From Hevea brasiliensis (Eukaryota; Streptophyta; Magnoliopsida; Malpighiales; Euphorbiaceae), in contig NC_079510.1 in the NCBI RefSeq assembly GCF_030052815.1, forward strand, positions 24,364,823-24,428,822: a stretch of DNA of 64,000 nucleotides. Reading direction: 5' to 3'. Within the stretch, counting starts at the first letter, position 1; each line of letters begins with the position of its first letter. Both the position numbers and the translations under genes were made by a program. Under the pieces are notes generated by a model that was given only the letters and a program-made list of their open reading frames with translations, did no database searches and was not told the DNA's origin. Shown here piece after piece: positions 10,390 to 22,045 of this stretch.

Positions 10390-13107
10390 ACAAACTGTGG
10401 TTTACCGGAAAGGAGAGAAACAAGAACGGAGTGGGTATAATCATAGATGAACATTGAAAGACGCAGAGTAAATGTGAAAAGAGTAGGAGATAGAATTATA
10501 CTAGTAAAGCTAGTACTAGAAGGAGAAACAATAAATATAGTTAGTGCTTATGCCCCACAAATAGGACTAGACAGTGAGAGTAAACAAAGGTTTTGGGAAT
10601 ATATGGATGATTTAATGCAAAGCATACCGAATGAAGAGAATGTTTTTATTGGTGGAGATTTGAATGGACATGTAGGAAGTGATAGACAAGGTTATAAGAA
10701 TGTTCATGGAGGTTTTGGTTTTGGCAGTCGAAATGAGGAGGGAAAAAGCATCCTGGATTTTGCTATGGCATACGACCTAATACTAGCAAATACCTACTTT
10801 ATAAAAAGAGAGTCACATTTAGTGACTTTCAAAAGTGGGCAACATAGAAGCTAAATCGACTTCCTCTTAACCAAGAAGACAAATAGAGCTCTATGCAAGG
10901 ATTGCAAGGTCATTCCAGGAGAGGCTTTAACAAGTCAACATAGGTTGCTGGTCTTGGATGTCAAGTTTAGGAACAATTCAAGTAAGGTCAAGAAATAGTG
11001 TATCTCGAACAAAGTGGTGGGAGTTCAAAGGAGTAAAGCAAGTGAAGTTCAAAAATGAGCTTCTCGAGTTCGAAGTATGGAAGCTAAATATGGAGGACAA
11101 TGATATGTGGATACAGATGGCATCAAAGATTAGAGAAGTAGCTAGAAAAGTACTTGAAGAGTCTAAAGGACATGGACCACCCTCAAAAGAGAGATGGTGG
11201 TGGAATGAGGAAGTACAAAAGGCAGTGAAGAGAAAAAGGGAATGGTATAAGAAATTACCTAAATGTGATAATAATGAGGCATATGAACAGTACAAGATAG
11301 CAAAGAAAGAGGCAAAAAAGGCAGTTAGTCAAGCAAGAGCACAGGCCTTTGAAAGGTTATATGAGAAACTTGAAACTAAAGAAGGGGAGAAAAATATTTA
11401 TAGATTAGCAAGGAGTAGAGAAAGGAAATGTCAAGATCTCAATCAAGTTAGGTGCATTAAGGATAAAGAAGGAAAAAGTGTTGGTGAAAGATGAGGACAT
11501 TAAAGAAAGATGGAGAAATTATTTTAATGATTTCTTTAATAATAGTCAAAATGGTAATAGCGTGAATATAGATTATAGAACAATAGAAAAGAATGTAAAT
11601 TATACTAGAATGATTCGATCTTTAGAAGTAAAAGAAGCACTTAAGAGAATGAAAGTGGGTAAAGCCTGTGGACCCGATGAAATACCAATTGAAGTGTGGA
11701 AGTATTTGGGAGATATGGGAGTGGCATGGTTAACTAAATTATTTAATAAGATTCTAAACTCAAAGAAAATGCCTGATCAATGGAGGAAGAGTATTTTAGT
11801 ACCTATTTTTAAAAATAAAGGAGACATACAGAGTTGTTCAAACTATAGGGGAATTAAACTCATGAGCCATACTATGAAGTTGTGGGAGAGAGTTGTGGAG
11901 CATTGACTACGTCATGATGCTTCTATCTCTCTCAATCAATTTGGTTTCATGCCCGGTCATTCAACTATGGAAGCGATCTTTCTCATTAGAAGCTTGATGG
12001 AGAAATATAGAGATGTGAAGAAAGATCTACACATGGTTTTATTGATTTGGAGAAGGCTTATGATAGTGTTCCAAGAGAGGTCTTATGGAATGTGTTAGAA
12101 CAAAAGAGGGTATCTATTAGGTACATACAAGTATTGAAAGATATGTATGAAGGAGCAACTACTATTGTGCGCACAGTGGGAGGGACACAAGAGATTTTCC
12201 GATCTCAATTGAATTACACCAAGGATCAGCCATAAGCCCTTATCTTTTTACATTAGTTTTAGATGAAGTGACGAAACATATACAAGAGAGTATTCCTTGG
12301 TGCATGATGTTTGCGGATGATATTGTTCTGATAGATGAGACACGAGAAGGAGTCAATAGAAAGCTAGAACTTTGGAGAAGTACTCTAGAGTCAAAGGGTT
12401 TTAAGTTAAGTAGAACGAAGATGTAATACATGCATTGCAAGTTCTGAAGGCCAAACCGTGATAGGGAAGGAGTTAGTTTGAATGGAGTGGTACTGTTCCA
12501 AAGTAAGCACTTTAAATATCTAGGCTCAGTCCTTCAAGTAGATGGGGGATGTGAGGAAGATGTTAGTCATAGGATTAAAGCCGGATGGTTGAGGTGGAGA
12601 CGTGCCATGGGAGTTTTATGTGATCGTAAGATTCCCAATAAATTGAAAGAAAAATTTTACCGTACAGCCATACGACCGGCTATGTTATATGGTAGTGAGT
12701 GTTGGGCACTGAAAGAGTCGTATGCATCTAAGATAAGAGTTGCAGATATGAGAATGTTAAGGTGGATGAGTGGCCATACTAGACTAGATAAAGTCCGTAA
12801 TGAGAGTATTAGAGAAAAGGTAGGAGTGGTGCCAATTGAAGATAAGTTGAGAGAAGGGAGATTGAGGTGGTTTGGTCATGTGAAGCGTAGACATACGGAA
12901 GCTCCAGTTAGACAAGTAGAGCACATTAGGTTAGAGGATAGAAAGAAAAAAGGGGGTAGACCCAAATTGACTTGGAGGAGAGTAGTACAACATGACTTAG
13001 AAGCATTACACATTTCTGAGGATTTAACCCAAAATCGTTCAGAGTGGAAAAAGCAAATCCATATAGCCGACCCCAAATTTTTGGGATAAAGGCTTAGTTG
13101 AGTTGAG
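10390..13107 (+). mobile_element. LINE retrotransposon, RTE-like, 5' truncated
   Basis: The element is bounded by a perfect 14-bp target duplication TTATTTCAATTCAT (10376-10389 and 13108-13121). It starts inside the endonuclease domain and ends with the ORF stop followed by a short GTTGA-type repeat (AGTTGAGTTGAG), a tail style known for RTE-clade LINEs. The sequence lacks a poly-A tail. It lies within the internal region of the outer LTR element and so inserted after it. Confidence 0.88.
10447..13089 (+). pseudogene. LINE ORF: AP-like endonuclease plus reverse transcriptase, decayed
   Basis: Domains appear in order across several frames. The endonuclease part (10447-10857) shows VSAYAPQIG and FIGGDLNGHVGS. 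A basic linker follows (10958-11494). The reverse transcriptase begins near 11620 with KVGKACGPDEIPIEVW, followed by WRKSILVPIFKNKGD and NYRGIKLMSHTMKLWERV. The active-site strand MFADDIVL lies at about 12307-12330. The C-terminal segment with RMLRWMSGHTRLDKVRNE and GRLRWFGHVKRR is open at 12478-13089. Stops and frameshifts near 10852, 11492, 11904, 12040 and 12424 separate these parts, so no full enzyme can be made. The arrangement and the C-terminal WFGHVKRR block are typical of plant RTE LINEs. Confidence 0.88.
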
Positions 13108-14096
13108 TTATTTCAATTCATTCCTAAGCTCTCCAAGGTGTCAAAGGAGTCATTGAAATCCAAAGAAGATCTACAAAAAAGGTAATTCTGATCGGGCACC
13201 TTCACATACTTCAATTTTGTATTTTCACATGTTATTATTTTTCTCAATTTTGAGCTTGTAGATGATCTCCTTTGCTTGTTTTTCTTGTTTTATTTGATTT
13301 GTTGTGTTGTTTACCTATGAAGTAGCCTTTTGGATCACTTAAAAAGCTACTTCTTACAATTTTTAATGATTTTTCAAAGCTCTAGATTTGTTCGAACTTG
13401 ATCTGGTCATATACCTGATTTTGTAAAATATGTTTCTCTCTCAAATCTTTGTTGTTTTAATTCATTCTTTTTTCTGGTGTTAGTCCTTTATGTCTAGTTT
13501 ATTATCATATTTTTCTTTTTGCATAATTCCTTACAGATAATTAGAAATAATTTTTTTTAAGTTTGCTACTCAAATCCGTCTATTTTACGGTAGCGGTAGA
13601 AGATTTTAATTTTCTGTATTAATTGATACACGAGTTTAAGTGTTTCTTTTTTCTATGTTTTAATTCAGTGCCTTAGCTAACTCGTGGTAAAAATTTAGGA
13701 AATTTTATGCATGTTTGTTATTTTTAGTATTTTTTTTATCTATTGTCCAAAATTGCACTTTCAGCATTAAGTCAAGTTTTGCTAATTTCTATTGATAAAA
13801 TATGTGCACATTTTTTGCCATCTAATTTTTTTTTTTTTTTTTATATATGTTTTAGATCAATGTCTTAGGCATTCCTGGAAATTATGGGATGACCTTTTAT
13901 GGTGATTTAGGTCATGTGCAAAATTTATTTTGTTTATTACTTTAATCTGTAATTTTTAGCAATAATTGTGTTTAATGTAAATTAGTTTTCTTTTGTTATT
14001 TAATTATATTCTAACATGTTTTCTTGTGTTTTGCATGAGTTTGGAGACCAAAGGGAAGTAGGATTAAGATGTAAAAGTTAGAATTTGGAAAAGGGG
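13108..14096. other. Degenerate internal region between LINE and TRIM-like element
   Basis: T-rich sequence without ORFs. Immediately after the LINE, AAAAAAGGTAATTCTGATCGG resembles a splice donor in a transcript leader, which continues the leader-like DNA left of the LINE. No assignment to a family was possible. Confidence 0.3.
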
Positions 14097-14525
14097 TGAC
14101 GTGGTGCGCAAATCAATATCAGACCCAAAGACTTGTTTTCCTATTTTCACAAGGACTACAAGCTTTAGATGGATTCTTTATTTTTTTAGATAAATTTTAT
14201 TTATATTTTCTAATTTATTTAGGATTCAAAAATATTATTCCTATTCAATTTATGTCTTTAGATATGTTTCACATTTAAATTAGGACCCTTTAATTCATTC
14301 CTACTTAGATTAGGATTTAGAATTCTATAAATACCCATTGTATTTTCATTATGTATATATTTTCAAATTTATTTTAATGAAATTTTCTTCTTCATAAAGT
14401 TATATTTATTGCACTTTATTCTTAGATTCTATATTGAATCTTATTTATTTAAGATCTTAGATTAGATCTTATTTAGTTTCAAGAGTTTGATCGTGTGTCA
14501 ATCATTTTCTATGCTACACGCTGCA
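14097..14525 (+). repeat. 5' LTR of TRIM-like element
   Basis: 429 bp, the same length as the 3' copy. The promoter-like CTATAAATACCCATT lies about 200 bp from its 3' end, and the PBS follows within a few bases. Confidence 0.75.
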
Positions 14526-15421
14526 TTAGGTAGTATCAGAGCAGGGATTTCACCTTCATTACGATGCAATACAGGTGGTGGTGGTGGTGGTGGTGGCAAT
14601 CAATCACGTGACGGTAATAAGGAGTTACTAGCTGTTTGGAAAGCAATGAAATAGCATCGAAATTCTATAAAAGAAATTATGCAAAAATTGTAAGAGATTC
14701 GCTGCTTATTAAGAGTTCGTAATATTGAGAAGAGAAATCATAAATTGAATCAAACTGGGGCAGTTAACCACAATATACTCAATTATGATTTTGTTCTTTT
14801 TTAATTCTAAAAGAATACCTGTTACTAATGATGAATATAGAAGAAATGGTGTTCAAAAATTGTGTACTTCAACAGAAAAAAAGAATATAGAGGTGGAAGC
14901 AAATCTTATTGAGTTATCAAAGAATGTTAAAGATTTAGAATCAAGAAAAAAGAGATCAACCTGCATCAGAAAAATAACTCGAAACTGAAGATTCTAAGCG
15001 TAAAGGATTTGAAATTGAAGAATCTAAAACTTTAGTTGTATTGCCTTTTGCTAAGGTGGATGATAATGAGTTCGAACTAGAATTTCTTGAACCATCTACT
15101 CTAGAGGAAGAAGTTGAAATTCACAAGGAAGAGCAATGAGAGTTGGAGATGTCAATGGAGCTTAAAGAACAACCAACCATGGATGAGTTGATGGAGATTA
15201 ACAATTTATCTAAACCTTCAATTTTTATTGTCTTGGTTGATTTTATTTGTCCAGATGTTCCAATGGATGCAAAGGATAATGTGAAATCCTTCAATTCAAT
15301 TTTGTTCAAGTCAACTCTATTAATATCATTCAGGGAGACATGGTGTGATTTTTCAATGAAGTTTTTTTATTCTTCAACACTTTAAAATTCGAGGTCGAAT
15401 TTTTTCGAAAGTGTGGATAAA
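14526..15421 (+). pseudogene. Internal region of TRIM-like element with gag-like relic
   Basis: After the PBS come a (GGT)n run (about 14576-14597) and a decayed reading frame on the + strand, rich in Lys, Glu and Asp, interrupted by stops near 14985, 15137 and 15383. The composition would fit a gag or coiled-coil relic. I do not recognise a domain. Confidence 0.4.
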
Positions 15422-15850
15422 TGACACGGTGCGCAAATCAATATTAGACCTGAAGACTTTTGTTTTCCCACATAAGGACTTCTAGTTTTAGATGAATTCT
15501 TTATTTTCTTAGATAAGTTTTATTTTTATTTCCTAGTTTATTTAGAACTCTAAAATATTATTCCTATTTAGTTTATTGTCTTTAGATATGTTTCATTTTT
15601 ATATTAGGACTCTTTAATTCATTCATACCTATATTAGGATTTAGAACTCTATAAATACCCATTATATTTTTATTATATACAAGTTTTCATATTTATTTCA
15701 ACAAAATTTTTTTCTTCACAAAGCCATATTTGCTTTATTTTATTCTTAGATTATAGATTGAATCTTATTTATTTTAAGATCTTGGATTAGATTTTATTTA
15801 GTTTCAAAGATTTGATCATGTATTGATCCTTTTCCGCACTACACGTTGCA
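15422..15850 (+). repeat. 3' LTR of TRIM-like element
   Basis: This is the direct-repeat partner of 14097-14525. It differs by scattered substitutions, which indicates an old insertion. Confidence 0.75.
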
Positions 15851-16114
15851 TTATCAAACTGAAATTGAAGAAGAGCATAATTCCTATCCTATTAGGAATT
15901 TTAATTTTTTTTAGGCTTTTAATTTAATTTCTATATTATTTATATTATAATCCAGTTGAATTATTTATTTCAGTAGCATTTTTTACCTTATTGGGATTTT
16001 TATCGGTAAGATTAATTGTTCTTAGCATTTAATTAATTAATGTAATAAAAACACATTTAGTCCAATAAGCAAATCTATGCACAATCTATGGAGTAAGATG
16101 GACCCAGGCTGATT

Positions 16115-16131
16115 TGGTATAACTCAGAGCC
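16115..16131 (+). promoter_or_regulatory. tRNA-Met-type primer binding site of the pararetrovirus
   Basis: TGGTATAACTCAGAGCC equals the plant initiator-Met complement (TGGTATCAGAGCC) with extra bases in the middle. It lies about 160 bp upstream of the first ORF, where caulimovirids carry this site. Confidence 0.6.
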
Positions 16132-16293
16132 TAGGGGGATAGAGTGATTATTGCCTAATATCTTTGTGAGTTTTAGCTGTTTGGTTAGTGCATTCCTGAG
16201 TCCTTTTGAGGTTGCTGGTCGTAAGTCCTAGTGGTTTGGCTGTAAATCCAGATATCCTACTGTAGGGAATGTATTAATTAGACCATTCAACTC

Positions 16294-17517
16294 ATGGATA
16301 TATTTTGCAGAAATCAATCTATTTCCAGCTCTTCTACCTCTGGAACTGGAGAGAAGATAGTCAACAGTGAAGAATTAGTTATTGAAGACTTTGAAAAAGC
16401 AATAGATAATTGGGAACTTCCTAAAGTCCAGAAAGATCAGATCTATAAACAAAGCAAGTTTAACTTCCTTACCAAAACTGATTATACCATCAAAACTGAG
16501 GAAAGAGATATTCCAATCACAAAGCCTTTTGAGATCATCAAGCTTTTAACTTCTGCTTCTTTAAACAAACACAAAGCCAAAGGTTACAACTATGTCCATA
16601 TAGGATTAGTTCAGGTGGGAATCAAGCCCTTAACAAAAGAAGGTCTAAACACTTCCATCTTAGCTGTTCTTAGAGACGCTCGCTTCTATGACTTCCAAGA
16701 TTCTTTGCTTAGTTCTGTTGAGTCTAGTCTTTGCACTGGTCCAATTTCTTTTGAATGTTATCCAAACTTAACTGTTTCTTTAAATGATAGAAATTTGCTT
16801 GATAGTCTTATTTTGCAAATTAAAACTCATAATTATAAAATGCTTCCTGGATCTATTCCTGTTGCTTTGATTTTTAAAGTTCATTATAAAGCCATGATGA
16901 CTGCTTTTGCTTCTAAAGTTCTAATTCACAGTCAGAAAGGAGAAACCCTCCTCCTTCAAACTGATCTTACCAGAGCCAATGCTGTTATTCCCAAAGCCAT
17001 CAAATGGAATGAAGTCTCACTACCTGAAGACTGGATCCTAGAAGGAGCCACAAGACCACAACCACTGCCTCCACCTAGCCCAAATACCCAGCTTAAAGAA
17101 ATTGCCCAGTTCCCTTACGGAAAAGTAAAACTCTCTTTTGCTAGAAAGCCCCCAACTTCCAGAAAATCTTTTGATGCTACCTCTTCCTCTGGAACTATAG
17201 ACCTAGGAAGAATCTCACAACTACTTACTGTCATTGATCTACCTCTAACTAGAACACCCTCTATAATTAATTATCCAACAACTACAGAACACTTTACTCG
17301 AATCCCAAATCTACCTAGACACTCAACTTCTGACATACCAAGAACAACTTCAATGCAAACTGCTGACTTTTCAACTACCATACCACGACCTGTCTATTCC
17401 ACTCCAGAAGAACAGCCCAGACCTACATCTCCAATCTTCTCTTTTGTGACTGAGAATATAGAATCTGAACTGAATGTTCTTCAAAAAGATTTTCAGATTA
17501 ACAAAGCTTATCTTTAA
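16294..17517 (+). pseudogene. Endogenous caulimovirid: movement-protein region
   Basis: A 407-codon open frame whose first ~250 residues have the look of the caulimovirid 30K-type movement protein, which forms tubules through plasmodesmata in exogenous relatives. The second half is Pro/Ser/Thr-rich. The TAA at 17515-17517 appears to be an acquired stop, because similar coding-type sequence continues in the same frame for some distance beyond it. This is part of one larger polyprotein in related viruses. It is a relic and is described here only as found. Confidence 0.75.
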
Positions 17518-17752
17518 AAAGATTTTTATGCCCCTCATAATCATGAGAAAAAACTTTGGTTTTTTCAAAACTTCATGGATCAAAGGCAGGAAATCCAAGA
17601 GAAATTTTATGCATTCCTTCATGGGCATTAAACACATATTTTCTTCTTTGATTGGTTTGAAAATTATGCTTTTGAAAATCATCTGGAATATCCTTTTGCT
17701 TCTAAAACCTTAAACCCACTTTCTAAAACAACTTCTTGGCAAACCTCAAAAG

Positions 17753-18253
17753 GTGAATGGATTCACTCTGTCCATCCACCCCTCTGAGGACTTCAAATCA
17801 AATACCTCAAAACCACCCTTACAGCTTCCCTTTTCAAAATTAAGAGTGAGAAATACTAAGAGAAATCTTGAAAATATCATCCAGCAGAGCAACTGGACCA
17901 ATAGTCATCTTCATACTATTGGAAAACAGTTAAATGATCTCCAAAAGCAGATTCAGCACCCAACTACCATCATCTCCTCCATAGAAACAAAGATGAAAGC
18001 TCCAGCCTTTAAGCCTTTTGAAGTTTCAAAAAGCTCTCTGGCTAGCCTTCAACAAAAGAACAAAGAAGAATTTCTTCAAGCTATTCACGATCGCCTGAAC
18101 CAACTTCCATCAACTTCTACAAAGTCCAATGTTATCATTCCAGACACTCCTGAAGCCTCCGTAAATGTAATGGAACAACCCTCTGACGAAGAGAATGCCT
18201 TCCAAGAAGAAGCTCTTACAAGAGTATATAAGGTTCATTGGCAAAATCCTTAA
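17753..18253 (+). pseudogene. Endogenous caulimovirid: coiled-coil linker region
   Basis: 166 codons rich in Gln, Asn, Ser and Lys with heptad-like segments around residues 45-75. The position between movement and coat regions matches the polyprotein layout. It is separated from the preceding ORF by stops and a frame change, and ends in TAA at 18251-18253. Confidence 0.6.
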
Positions 18254-19249
18254 CAGCTTTACTATCCACGAGCCACTGCTCCAGATATCAATCTAGAAGA
18301 TAAGCCGAGTGCCCTCTCCCAAAGCCGCTACAATGCTTATTCTGTCTATGAATGGAACATAGATGGAATGTCAGAATACAATGTTCTCAACATTTTCCAA
18401 CAAATGACGATGGCCGCAAATGCCTATCGAACCTAGACATGCACCACTGATCAGGCTATTGCAAAACTTCTCATAGCAGGATTCTCAGGTCAACTGAAAG
18501 GATGGTGGGATTATTATCTCACTCCCCAGCAGAAACTTGAGATTCTAAAGTCTGTTGAACTTGATGAAGATCAAGATCCAATACTTGATGAAAATGGCAG
18601 ACCAATTCAAAATGTTGTTGCCACCCTCATCTTAGCTTTGACACTTCACTTTATTGGAAATCCTTCGCATCTCAAAAACAAGAATCCCGAGCTTCTTTCA
18701 AATCTTCGGTGCAAAAAGCTTAGTAACTTCAAATGGTATAAGGATACTTTCCTTACCAGAGTTATGCTTCGAGAAGACTCTAATCTACCATTTTGGAAGG
18801 AGAAATTTCTTACTGGCCTCCCCCCTCTCCTTGGTGAAAAGGTTCGAAATAAGATCAAAGAGCAGAACAATGAAAAAATTTCTTATGATCAGCTCACTTA
18901 TGGAGAACTCATCAGCTTCACCCAGAAAGAAGGCTTGAAGATTTGCCAAGATCTTAAACTACAGAAACAACTCAAATGGGAGCTCCATAAAACCAAAAAA
19001 GAACTTGGAACCTTCTGCCAACAATTCGATATTTCCTATCAAAAGCCATCTTCCTCTTCAACTTTCAAACCATGCACAAACTGTCAAACCAGAAGACACC
19101 GCAACCACAAAAAACACTTCTCCAAACATAAAACCACTTACTACCAAGACAGACCTTCCAAAGGAAAGTCTTACAATAGAAAGTACCAAAAACCTTCTCA
19201 AAAGCCTTATGATCCTGCAGCTACTCCTAAAAGATGTTACTTGCTATAG
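18254..19249 (+). pseudogene. Endogenous caulimovirid: coat/gag-like region
   Basis: This is a broken frame with a stop near 18435, open from 18638 to 19249. The segment around 18480-18530 (GWWDYYL) and the basic, Lys-rich tail (about 19060-19190) are typical of caulimovirid coat proteins. It overlaps the zinc-knuckle frame at its 3' end. Confidence 0.65.
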
Positions 19250-19490
19250 ATGTGGCAAGAAAGGTCACATTGCAAAATATTGCAAGCTCAACAGGAGAAT
19301 CCATGAGCTCCAACTTAAAGAAGAAACTTTGTATAAACTTGAAGACCTTTTGCTTGAGTCCTCTGATTCTGAAGAAACTGTTTCAATTTCTTCAAAAAAT
19401 AATCAGGCCCTTTCGCTTGATGAAGCCCTCTCTGACTCTTTTACTTATGATGAATCCGAAAAGCAACTGAACATGCTTACCAGAGATTAA
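19232..19490 (+). pseudogene. Endogenous caulimovirid: CCHC zinc knuckle and acidic tail
   Basis: CYRCGKKGHIAKYC fits the CX2CX4HX4C RNA-binding motif found at the end of gag and coat proteins. It is followed by an acidic Ser/Glu stretch. The reading frame starts from 19005, but only the part from about 19232 looks coding. It ends with TAA at 19488-19490. Confidence 0.75.
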
Positions 19491-19859
19491 AGGTTTATGC
19501 TCGATGTTATTCAACACATCCAAGACCCTCAACTTCAGAAAGAATATCTCACTAAGCTTCAACACTCTTTTGAAGCATAATCTTCAAACCCCTTCTACCT
19601 CTGTACTCATCTAAAGCCAACAACCCATATGACCTCACAGCCATCTTACAAAAAGCCAAAACTTTCAAAACAAAACCTCTGCTTCCACCATTCAATAACC
19701 TGCATCAAGTCAAAACCATCAAGTCCAACTCAAGCAACTCCAAACCAAACAAAAGGAAGACTCTGTTGAAACCATCAAGTCTGAACTCAAGCAACTCCAA
19801 AACCAAACAGAAGGAAGACTCTGTTGTCATTCAACTTCTTCTTAAGAAATTTTCTGAAG

Positions 19860-20627
19860 AAGAATAATACGATCTAGAACCTGAAACTAAAACACCACAA
19901 CTATTCAATCTGCAAGATGTTCCAAATAATTTTCTTTTAATTTTAAAACAAGTCACTTTCCAAAAATATTTGGTCAAAATAACTTTAAAAATTTCTGATG
20001 ATTTTCGATTGGATACTATTGCTCTCTTTGATACAGTCGACCTTAATTGTATCAAGGAAGAAATAATTCCAAAAGGATTTAGAGAAGCAACCATCAAAAG
20101 CTCAAGGCCGCCAACAACTATTATCTCAAAATCAATTCAAAACTAATGCATACGTTTTAAACAACGGTTTGCAAATCAAAACTTCATTTTTGCTTGTGCA
20201 TAATATTCATCATATGGTCATACTTGGCACTCCATTCATAAATCTTATTACTCCTTATACTGTTCATTACGATCATATTTCTGCTAAACTTAAAGGAAAG
20301 AAGATTGTTTTCCCTTTTATTGAAAAACCCCAAACTCGTAACTTGCATATTATTAAAGCCTACTCTGTTTATGAAAATCAACTCAACTGTCTAATTTTGT
20401 CAAAAGAAATAGAACTTCAAAACCTAAGAAAAACTATTTCAATCCAAAGGATTCAAAATCAACTTCAACATCCTGTTTTAAAGAAAAGGATTTCTCTTCT
20501 TCAACGACAAATAGAAAATACTGTTTGTTCTGATCTTCCAAATGCTTTTTGGGAAAGAAAACAACATGTTGTTGACCTCCCCTACGAAAATGATTTTCAA
20601 GAATCTCAAATTCCTACTAAAGCCTGA
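19860..20627 (+). pseudogene. Endogenous caulimovirid: aspartic-protease region
   Basis: A protease-like segment around 19960-20100 has the catalytic strand reading Asp-Thr-Val where Asp-Thr-Gly is expected. A second strand (VILGTPFI, about 20218-20240) matches the ILG-type motif. The two are separated by a stop near 20145. The ORF 20169-20627 continues toward the reverse transcriptase. Confidence 0.65.
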
Positions 20628-21921
20628 CCAATTCAAATGAATAAAGAACTTGAAGATCACTGTAGAAACGAAATTAAAGATTTGCTTTCTAAAAATTTAA
20701 TTTCTGTTTCCAGATCCCCGTAGAGTTGTGCTGCTTTTTATGTTAACAAATCTTCCGAAATTGAAAGAGGAGTCCCTCGACTTGTTATTAACTATAAGCC
20801 TCTTAACAAAGCTTTGAAATGGATTCGTTACCCGATTCCAAACAAAAAAGATCTTCTTCAAAAACTTTTTGCTGCAAAAATCTTTTCAAAGTTTGATATG
20901 AAATCTGGCTTTTGGCAAATACAGATAGCTCCCAAAGATCGTTACAAAACTGCTTTCACCGTCCCATTTGGCCAATATGAGTGGAATGTCATGCCATTTG
21001 GTTTGAAAAATGCCCCATCTGAATTTCAACGCATCATGAATGACATTTTTAATCCATACTTTGTATTTTGCGTTGTTTACATTGATGATGTCTTAATCTT
21101 TTCGTCTTATATTGAGCAACATTTCAAGCATTTAAAAACTTTTATCCTTGTTGCCAAAAGAAATGGATTAGTAGTTTCTAAGTCTAAAATTAGTCTTTTC
21201 CAAACTAGGATTAGGTTCTTAGGACACTACATCTCCAATGGTACAATCTCACTAATAGAGAGGTCAATTGCTTTCACTGATAAATTTCCTGACAAAATTA
21301 TTGAGAAAACTCAACTTCAAAGATTCCTAGGATGTTTAAAATGTGTCTTAGATTCTTTCCAAAATTAAATAGATTGCTTCAGCCACTTCATGAAAGACTC
21401 AAAAAGAATGCAAAGACCTGGACATAGGAACACACTTCCCTTGTTCAGAAAATCAAAACCCAAATAAAGCAAATTCCTTGCTTACATCATGATAATCCAT
21501 TTGCTTTTAAAATTGTTGAAACTGATGCCTCTGATCTTGGATATGGAAAAATTCTAAAGCAACTTAAAAATAACAAAAAGTTATAGTTCAGTATGTTTCT
21601 GGATATTGGGATGAAACCCAGAAAAATTATTCCACTATTAAAAAAGAAATTTTGTCTATAGTCATCTGCATTCAAAAATTTCAAAGTGATTTGCTTAATC
21701 AAAAATTTTTGCTTCGAATTGACTGCAAATCTGCAAAAGAGGTTTTGAAAAAGGATGTTCAAAACATTGCTTCCAAACAAATCTTTGCTCGTTGGCAAGC
21801 TATTCTAAGTATTTTTTACTTTGATATTGAATATATTAGAGGAGGTATGAATTCTATCCCTGACTTCCTAACTTGTGAATTCTTGCAGACTCCTCACAAT
21901 GATCCCAAGAAAGAAGACTGA
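20628..21921 (+). pseudogene. Endogenous caulimovirid: reverse transcriptase and RNase H
   Basis: RT hallmarks are FDMKSGFWQI (about 20893), PFGLKNAPSEFQR and the catalytic YIDDVL at about 21078. RNase H-type sequence runs to 21921, with FARWQAILS near 21785. Stops near 20720, 21365 and 21583 and frame changes break it. In exogenous relatives this enzyme copies pregenomic RNA into DNA, but this copy cannot do so as it stands. Confidence 0.85.
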
Positions 21922-22045
21922 AGAATCAACAAAAAAAAAAAGCTTCAGCTTCTACCTCAAAGAAAACTTCACCTAAAACCCAAGCTTCCTCTCAACAACT
22001 TGCGCTAAGCCAACCCAAAATGACTTCCCAAAGCCCTATTGTCTC

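Larger units (their letters stand above)
14097..15850 (+). mobile_element. Short TRIM-like LTR retrotransposon
   Basis: Two direct repeats of 429 bp each (14097-14525 and 15422-15850) start TGACRYGGTGCGCAAATC and end CGYTGCA. Directly inside the left LTR lies TAGGTAGTATCAGAGCAGG, a slightly altered initiator-tRNA-Met PBS. Before the right LTR is a purine-rich GAAAGTGTGGATAA. Each LTR has a TATA-type CTATAAATACCC. The internal part is only about 0.9 kb with broken short ORFs (about 14785-15385), rich in Glu and Lys, and no pol. The whole is far shorter than an autonomous element. Flanks do not show a clear target duplication. Confidence 0.75.

Noticed and set aside
10978..11295. 105-codon minus-strand ORF
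   Set aside because: Shadow of the LINE ORF on the + strand.
17371..17713. ORFs on both strands overlapping the end of the movement-protein region
   Set aside because: They are shadows of the viral polyprotein frame.
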